Source: Planctomycetota bacterium
GTDB lineage: Bacteria; Planctomycetota; Planctomycetia; Isosphaerales; Isosphaeraceae
Direction: 5' to 3'
DNA length: 64,000 bases
Assembly: GCA_021791715.1 (NCBI GenBank)
Contig: JAJYWB010000006.1
Span: 59,594-123,593 of the forward strand
How positions within the stretch are numbered: the stretch's first letter is position 1; each line of letters starts with the position of its first letter. The notes under the pieces were generated by a model. It was not told the origin of the DNA and ran no database searches. It saw only the letters and a list, made by a program, of their open reading frames with translations. A program made the position numbers and the translations under genes. Below, piece after piece: positions 59,787 through 64,000 of the stretch.

Positions 59787-61183
59787 TCCTTGATCTCTTT
59801 CGCTTGTTCTTTGGCTTCGCCCGTCAACTTTTGTTTCACAACCTCGAGCGCCTTGTTCAATTGACGATCGACGAACGGCTTCGGTTCAGACTTCTTGTCG
59901 TCTTTCTTCTCGGCCTTTTGCTCGGGCTTCTTCTCATCTTTGGCGTCGCCCGCGGCGCCCTTCGGCTTAAGACCGTGAACCTGACGATCGCGATCCTTCC
60001 GATCCTTCGCCCACGCGATGAAATCGTCGATCGTGAACTTCACCTCCATCCCGTCGTTCGGCTTCACACCCCATTCGTCTTTCTCGGTGGCGTTTTTAAA
60101 ACGATGGATGTTCTTACCCGAAGGCCGCCAATACGTCGCGACGGTCAGCTTGAGAACGCTCGCGCCGTCGTCGAGCTCGATTATGTTCTGCACCGAACCC
60201 TTGCCGAACGACCGCTCGCCGACGATCACCGCGCGATCGTGATCCTGCAAACAAGCCGATACGATCTCCGAAGCCGATGCCGAACCGTGATTGATCAAAA
60301 TCGCCATCGGAAAACCAGAATATGTTCCTTCTTTATGAGCCTCGAAAACCTTCTCGGGGCTGTTGCGCCCCTTCGTGCTGACGATTCTTCCCTCCTCGAC
60401 GAACAGGTCCGAAACGTCGACCGCGACGCTCAACAATCCTCCCGGATTGCTCCTTAAATCGAGAATCAGCGCCTTCATCCCCTGCTCTTTCAGCTCTTCA
60501 ACCGCTTTTTTCAATTCTTCGTACGTGTTTTGGACAAAAGATGTAATACGAATGTAACCGATCTTGTTCTCTTTATCGAGCATGAAATCCCAACTGTCGT
60601 CGGCCTTGCGCGAATCCCCCAACACGCTCGGGACGTCGATGATCGCCCTTGAAAGCGTGATCGTCTCGGGCTTCTCGGCCTGCTCATGACGGATCAACAG
60701 CTTAACCTTCGTCCCCGGTCGCCCCTGAAGCAACTCGACGACCTTGTCCAAATCGAGATCCTCGGTCGATTGATCGTCGATCTGAAGAATCTCATCCCCC
60801 GGAAGCACCCCCGCGTTGTAAGCCGGCGTTCCCACCATCGGCGCGGCGACGATCAGCCGACGCGTGTCGGGATCGATCTGAATCTGAATGCCGATCCCGC
60901 CGAATTTCCCCTCGATGTGATTCCCGCGAAATTGCTTCCATTCTGTGTTGTTAATATATGACGAATGAGGATCCAGGTGCTGAAGCATCCCTTTCAGCGC
61001 GCTTTCCAGCAATTCTTTCCGCGAAACCGAACGGACGTAATTCGATTCGACCTGTTCGACCGCGTCGACGAACAGACCGTACATCTCGGTCCCCTCGTCG
61101 CGCTGCGCCGCCAACCCCGCTTGAAGCCCCAAAATGGAGAGGATCGCGACGATCATCAGCGCGACCAAATTGCGTCGAGGCAT
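59783..61183 (-). CDS. Carboxy-terminal processing protease (S41, CtpA/Prc-like)
   Basis: A 466-residue exported protease. ATG 61183 has AGGAG eight bases upstream and starts a signal anchor (LVALMIVAILSILGLQAGLA). A PDZ domain follows (KFGGIGIQIQIDPDTRRLIV to AGVLPGDEILQIDDQSTEDL). The catalytic part shows KALILDLRSNPGGLLSVAVD, the nucleophile in INHGSASASEIVSACLQDHD and the lysine in GERSFGKGSVQNII. A Lys/Glu-rich C-terminal tail of about 80 residues is probably disordered. It cleaves periplasmic proteins. The gene overlaps tsaD by four bases, so an envelope protease and a tRNA-modification enzyme share an operon. Confidence 0.92.
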   Translation of the reverse strand: MPRRNLVALMIVAILSILGLQAGLAAQRDEGTEMYGLFVDAVEQVESNYVRSVSRKELLESALKGMLQHLDPHSSYINNTEWKQFRGNHIEGKFGGIGIQIQIDPDTRRLIVAAPMVGTPAYNAGVLPGDEILQIDDQSTEDLDLDKVVELLQGRPGTKVKLLIRHEQAEKPETITLSRAIIDVPSVLGDSRKADDSWDFMLDKENKIGYIRITSFVQNTYEELKKAVEELKEQGMKALILDLRSNPGGLLSVAVDVSDLFVEEGRIVSTKGRNSPEKVFEAHKEGTYSGFPMAILINHGSASASEIVSACLQDHDRAVIVGERSFGKGSVQNIIELDDGASVLKLTVATYWRPSGKNIHRFKNATEKDEWGVKPNDGMEVKFTIDDFIAWAKDRKDRDRQVHGLKPKGAAGDAKDEKKPEQKAEKKDDKKSEPKPFVDRQLNKALEVVKQKLTGEAKEQAKEIKE

Positions 61184-61449
61184 GAATCGAACTCCTCGGT
61201 CGATCAGGGAATCCATCTCAAACATACGATTCTAGTGAAGCGCGACCGCGAAATTCTAGTGGATCGTCCCGGCGAAACCGAATCCCCGCGAATTTGAGAC
61301 CGAAATCACGCCCCCAAGCCCGGCGCGCCCCGGTGAACGACGGATCAAAATCTCACCCGCGAGACGAACCTTTAAACGATCGACAATGGCGCCGCGGACG
61401 ACGCGACGAGCCGTTCAACGCGACGACCCGCTTAGCACCGCCGACCCGT

Positions 61450-63555
61450 TCAACGCCGACGAGCCGCCGGAACCGTCACCACGCTGTTATGATAAAACCC
61501 CTCCTGTTCGCGCACGCCTGGATCGTATTTCCAAATCTTTCCGTCAATTACGTATTTATATTCATGCTTGCCGGGAGATAGATTGATCGTGCGCGTGTAA
61601 AAACCGGCTTGATCGGGGCCTCGCATCTCAAGATCGTCGGGCTTCCATTCGTTGAAATCCCCCGCGAGATACACCTTGCTCGCGGCGACCGGGGGCTTGT
61701 AACGAAACGAGACCGAGGCTCCGCCGTCGTCGCGCGGCTCGACCCGAGGCCCGCCGAGCGTCAAATCCTGCTCGGCGAGCGCCACATCGAAATATCCGAC
61801 GAGCATCTCCTCCCACGTCTGATCGCCGAACTTCACCCGCGCCTTGGGATCGGGATTCGACGGATTCTCGGCCGAATTGTCGAACGTCGCCGAACAACGA
61901 ATCGTCGTCCGCTCGGGCATGAACATCGGCTCTTTTAACAAGTAAATGTTCTGCCAATTAAAACGATACCGCGGAACGTCGAGCAAAATCTCGGAACGAG
62001 CGCCGTCGGGAGGAAAAATCGCTTCAAAGCGGAACGACTTGCCCCTTAAATGCATGTGCGGAGAAAGCGCGTATAAGTACATATCCTGATCGAACTGGTA
62101 ATCCGCTGTGTTATGATAATCGCTCGATTCGGGAGGAATTTCGATTCCCGAGTTGATCGCGACCGCCGATCGGAGCTCTTTGCGAATCGTCTTGGGATCC
62201 GCGAAAACAAGGCTCACCTTGCTGCGGTCGGTCTCGGGCCTGCCGTCGGGCGTGTAATGAAGCTGGAACACAAGCTTCGACCCCGCGGGGATGAATCGGC
62301 CGAGGCCGTCGTCCAAAATCCAGGGAGGACCTCCCGGAACCCCCGCGGCAAGCCAGTTCGACCCCACGTCCCCCTTCGCCGAACGCTTCCGCTCTCCCTG
62401 AGGTTGGATAAACACCAAAATGTGATGAACGACTCGGCGATTGCCGGCGCGAGCCTCGCTCGCGCGAACCCATTTGTCCTCCTTAAATCCCGGATCGACG
62501 ACGAAAAATTGATAAGGAACCGTCCCGTGCGCAGGGATATGAAACTCCTTGGGCATCTCGATGACGACATCGGGATTTGCCAGGCTTCGACCCGGCGTAA
62601 CGATCGGAGCGGTCGAATCGCTCGGAGCTTCCCCCTTTTCCCCCTCGGGCGCCCCCGTGTCTATCCATGCGAGGAGCGTCGCTTTTTCCGCATCGGTCAA
62701 GCGCGCGTCGTTCTTGAACGATCCGTGTTTCGGACTCGCATCCCACGGCGGCATCCGACCTTCGTCGACGACCTCGCGGATCGTCTCGCTCCAGTTCGCC
62801 GCGGTCTCATAACGATCGAGTGAAAACGGCCCGATCTCTCCCTTGCGATGACACGAAACACACCGGCTTCGCAGGATCGGAGCGATATCGCGGTGATACG
62901 AAACCTTGGCCTTGGAATCGACCGAGCGAACGTCTCGGCCGATTCGACACCCGACCGCGGGAACATACGCTTGTTCCACGCTCTTTTCCGCCAGCAAAGA
63001 GTCGACCGCGATCGCGAGGAAGTTGTGGATCGCCTCGGGGCGCGACGAGTCGATCCCGTATTGATCGTCGATTCGACCTTGATAACGGATCATCAGGTCG
63101 CGATCGAGCACGAAAACCTCGGGGGTTCGCGTCGCGGCGAAAGCGTCGGCGACCTTTCGCCCCGCGTCTTTCAAAATTATAAAGGGAAGTTCATGCGAAA
63201 GCGCGTACCGGGCGATCGCTCCGAGCGAATCCTGCGGATTCGAGTCGATTCCGACGAACGCGACGCCGCGGTCGCGATAATCCTTCGATAATTGCGCCAA
63301 GCGTTCGACGTAAATCGAGGAAAGCGGACATTCGGTTCCGATGAAAGCGACGACCGTGAGCGTGTTGTTCGAAGCGAGTTCGACGAGCGTGTGCGACGCC
63401 CCCGCGGGATCGGGAAGCTCAAAATCGGCCGCCTTTTTGCCGACCGATCCTCGCGGCGAACCTTCGCCCGCGTTCTCGCCGTGAACCCGCGGAGCAACCG
63501 ACGCGATCGACGCGATCGCCAACCACAGCGTCATGATCCATGATGTTCGTTTCAT
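61450..63555 (-). CDS. Secreted four-module protein: peroxiredoxin, cytochrome-like, copper type II monooxygenase, CBM48
   Basis: A 701-residue protein with signal peptide (LWLAIASIASVAPRVHG). Residues 40-190 are a redoxin/AhpC-type domain with a single cysteine, FIGTECPLSS (Cys76). Residues 220-305 carry a c-type heme site, CVSCH (232-236), in a Planctomycete-type cytochrome module (HRDIAPILRS, GRMPPWDASP). Residues 330-600 resemble copper type II ascorbate-dependent monooxygenases: VVHHILVF (His377/378), QLHYTPDG (His433) and LSPHMHLRGKSF (His500/502). The last 85 residues are a glycogen-binding CBM48/AMPK-like domain (VYLAGDFNEWKPDDLEM, GKHEYKYVIDGKIWKYDP). It is probably a periplasmic redox enzyme; electrons may pass from heme to copper. 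The substrate is unknown. Confidence 0.85.
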   Translation of the reverse strand: MKRTSWIMTLWLAIASIASVAPRVHGENAGEGSPRGSVGKKAADFELPDPAGASHTLVELASNNTLTVVAFIGTECPLSSIYVERLAQLSKDYRDRGVAFVGIDSNPQDSLGAIARYALSHELPFIILKDAGRKVADAFAATRTPEVFVLDRDLMIRYQGRIDDQYGIDSSRPEAIHNFLAIAVDSLLAEKSVEQAYVPAVGCRIGRDVRSVDSKAKVSYHRDIAPILRSRCVSCHRKGEIGPFSLDRYETAANWSETIREVVDEGRMPPWDASPKHGSFKNDARLTDAEKATLLAWIDTGAPEGEKGEAPSDSTAPIVTPGRSLANPDVVIEMPKEFHIPAHGTVPYQFFVVDPGFKEDKWVRASEARAGNRRVVHHILVFIQPQGERKRSAKGDVGSNWLAAGVPGGPPWILDDGLGRFIPAGSKLVFQLHYTPDGRPETDRSKVSLVFADPKTIRKELRSAVAINSGIEIPPESSDYHNTADYQFDQDMYLYALSPHMHLRGKSFRFEAIFPPDGARSEILLDVPRYRFNWQNIYLLKEPMFMPERTTIRCSATFDNSAENPSNPDPKARVKFGDQTWEEMLVGYFDVALAEQDLTLGGPRVEPRDDGGASVSFRYKPPVAASKVYLAGDFNEWKPDDLEMRGPDQAGFYTRTINLSPGKHEYKYVIDGKIWKYDPGVREQEGFYHNSVVTVPAARRR

Positions 63556-63700
63556 GAGAGTTCGCTCGTTTCTGGTGCGGCAGATTCATGAAGGAGGATT
63601 GAGGCGAATGTACGTGATCCGGCGGCGCTATGTCAACCGTCGTGTAACGCGTTAGAGGCTATCCGGAAGGAAAACCGCATATTCGGCGAGATTTGAGGGC

Positions 63701-63800
63701 GAACCCGAAACTGGTATGTCGAACCCGAAATTGGGAGGGAAAACCCGAAATTGGGAGGGCGAACCCGAAATTGGGAGGGCGAACCCGAAATTGGGAGGGC
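63701..63800. repeat. 20-bp tandem array, five units
   Basis: Five head-to-tail units beginning at 63701, 63721, 63741, 63761 and 63781, consensus GAACCCGAAATTGGGAGGGC; the first unit ends CTGGTATGTC. The array runs straight into the left arm of inverted-repeat copy 3. Units abut without spacers. A frame across it gives a repetitive LPISGS-type peptide that is an artefact. Confidence 0.9.
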
Positions 63801-63907
63801 GAACCTCCTGGTGAGCCGCATTATGATGTTTGCGATTACTGACCGATAAAACGGCGTCGTCGCCGTCCTTTAAGAAAAGAGGCTCACCGGGAGGTTCGCC
63901 CTCCCAA
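63791..63907. repeat. Inverted-repeat element, copy 3 (117 bp)
   Basis: Left arm at 63791-63817 (TTGGGAGGGCGAACCTCCTG then GTGAGCC) and right arm at 63881-63907 (GGCTCACCGGGAGGTTCGCC then CTCCCAA) are reverse complements with one mismatch. The left arm doubles as the last half-unit of the 20-bp array. The interior is related to that of copy 2. Confidence 0.88.
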
Positions 63908-63935
63908 ATAAAAAAGAAGACATCTAGATTCTAAA

Positions 63936-64000
63936 TATATTCGGCGAGATTGGTGGGAGAATCCGAATCTGGAATGTCGAACCCGAAATTGGTATGTCGA
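63936..64000. repeat. Start of a second tandem repeat block (runs off the window)
   Basis: From ATATTCGGCGAGATT at 63936 the sequence repeats the lead-in of the first array at 63680 (ATATTCGGCGAGATT) and continues with GAACCCGAAATTGGTATGTC-type units up to the last base. The array and element therefore repeat as a larger unit of about 256 bp, and the window ends inside the next one. Confidence 0.75.

Noticed and set aside
63701..63800. Possible CRISPR array at the right end
   Set aside because: 20-bp units are contiguous, without spacers.
63633..63821. Minus-strand frame encoding repeated LPISGS peptides
   Set aside because: It is a translation of the 20-bp tandem array, not a gene.
1..64000. 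tRNA, rRNA, riboswitch or integrase genes
   Set aside because: I looked in the intergenic gaps and found no cloverleaf, conserved riboswitch core or recombinase; a covariance-model scan could still find a small RNA.

Overview
The window looks like a piece of a planctomycete chromosome. Supporting signs are a DUF1559 pseudopilin (46.8 kb), a DUF1573 protein (41.5 kb), several large secreted proteins with thioredoxin, cytochrome or copper-monooxygenase modules, LpxD and LpxI (a Gram-negative lipid A pathway), and constant use of CGATCG-rich codons. No rRNA, tRNA, transposase, phage gene or CRISPR array was recognised.

Layout. 0-3 kb: the end of an unknown gene, a secreted CAP-domain protein, a small lipoprotein and a secreted BON-like protein. 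3.2-7 kb: a CYTH/class IV cyclase-like gene, divergent from a pair made of an unusual histidine kinase and a response regulator-adenylate cyclase fusion. 7.4-10 kb: a large secreted thioredoxin-fold protein, flanked by two direct copies of the 3' end of a DUF2752 gene. 10-18.2 kb (minus strand): the highlight, a nine-gene ubiquitin-like conjugation locus. In transcription order it holds a ubiquitin-like protein, an E1, a JAMM peptidase, an FHA membrane protein, a zinc-ribbon membrane protein, a RING-like membrane protein, a RING-like/trypsin fusion, an E2 and a DUF2752 protein. 18.5-22.5 kb: a D-2-hydroxyacid dehydrogenase, an IscA-type protein, a cysteine desulfurase and a methyltransferase. 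22.7-33.2 kb: a GT87 membrane protein, hypotheticals, hydrolases, YqeY, the proteasome-like protease Anbu, a TPR protein and an MMPL transporter.

34.5-41 kb is a ruined defence island (all minus strand): an intact AAA_13 (RloC-like) ATPase, the N-terminal stub of HsdR, a GIY-YIG/DUF4357 protein, a PglZ-HsdS chimera, a RelE-type toxin-antitoxin pair, and the C-terminal stub of PglX. The remains of a BREX type 1 operon and of a type I restriction system have been fused. 41.5-49.2 kb (plus strand, AT-richer) is a cell-surface cassette: a DUF1573 protein whose start contains fifteen CAATC repeats (a likely phase-variation switch), a Cys-rich secreted protein, a paralogue of the 7.4 kb protein, a PIG-V-like mannosyltransferase, a GT2 glycosyltransferase, a DUF1559 pseudopilin and a GT39-like membrane protein. 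49.3-63.6 kb is mostly housekeeping: SMI1/KNR4, miaB, a large secreted protein, a lipase-family hydrolase, lpxI, lpxD, a HAD phosphatase, tsaD, a carboxy-terminal protease, and a four-module redoxin/cytochrome/copper-oxygenase/CBM48 protein.

Repeats are conspicuous. Three elements with near-identical 27-bp inverted ends lie at 2.8, 20.2 and 63.8 kb. A 20-bp tandem array adjoins the last one, and a 29-bp tandem repeat lies at 24.4 kb. All product names come from reading protein motifs by eye; no database search was run.
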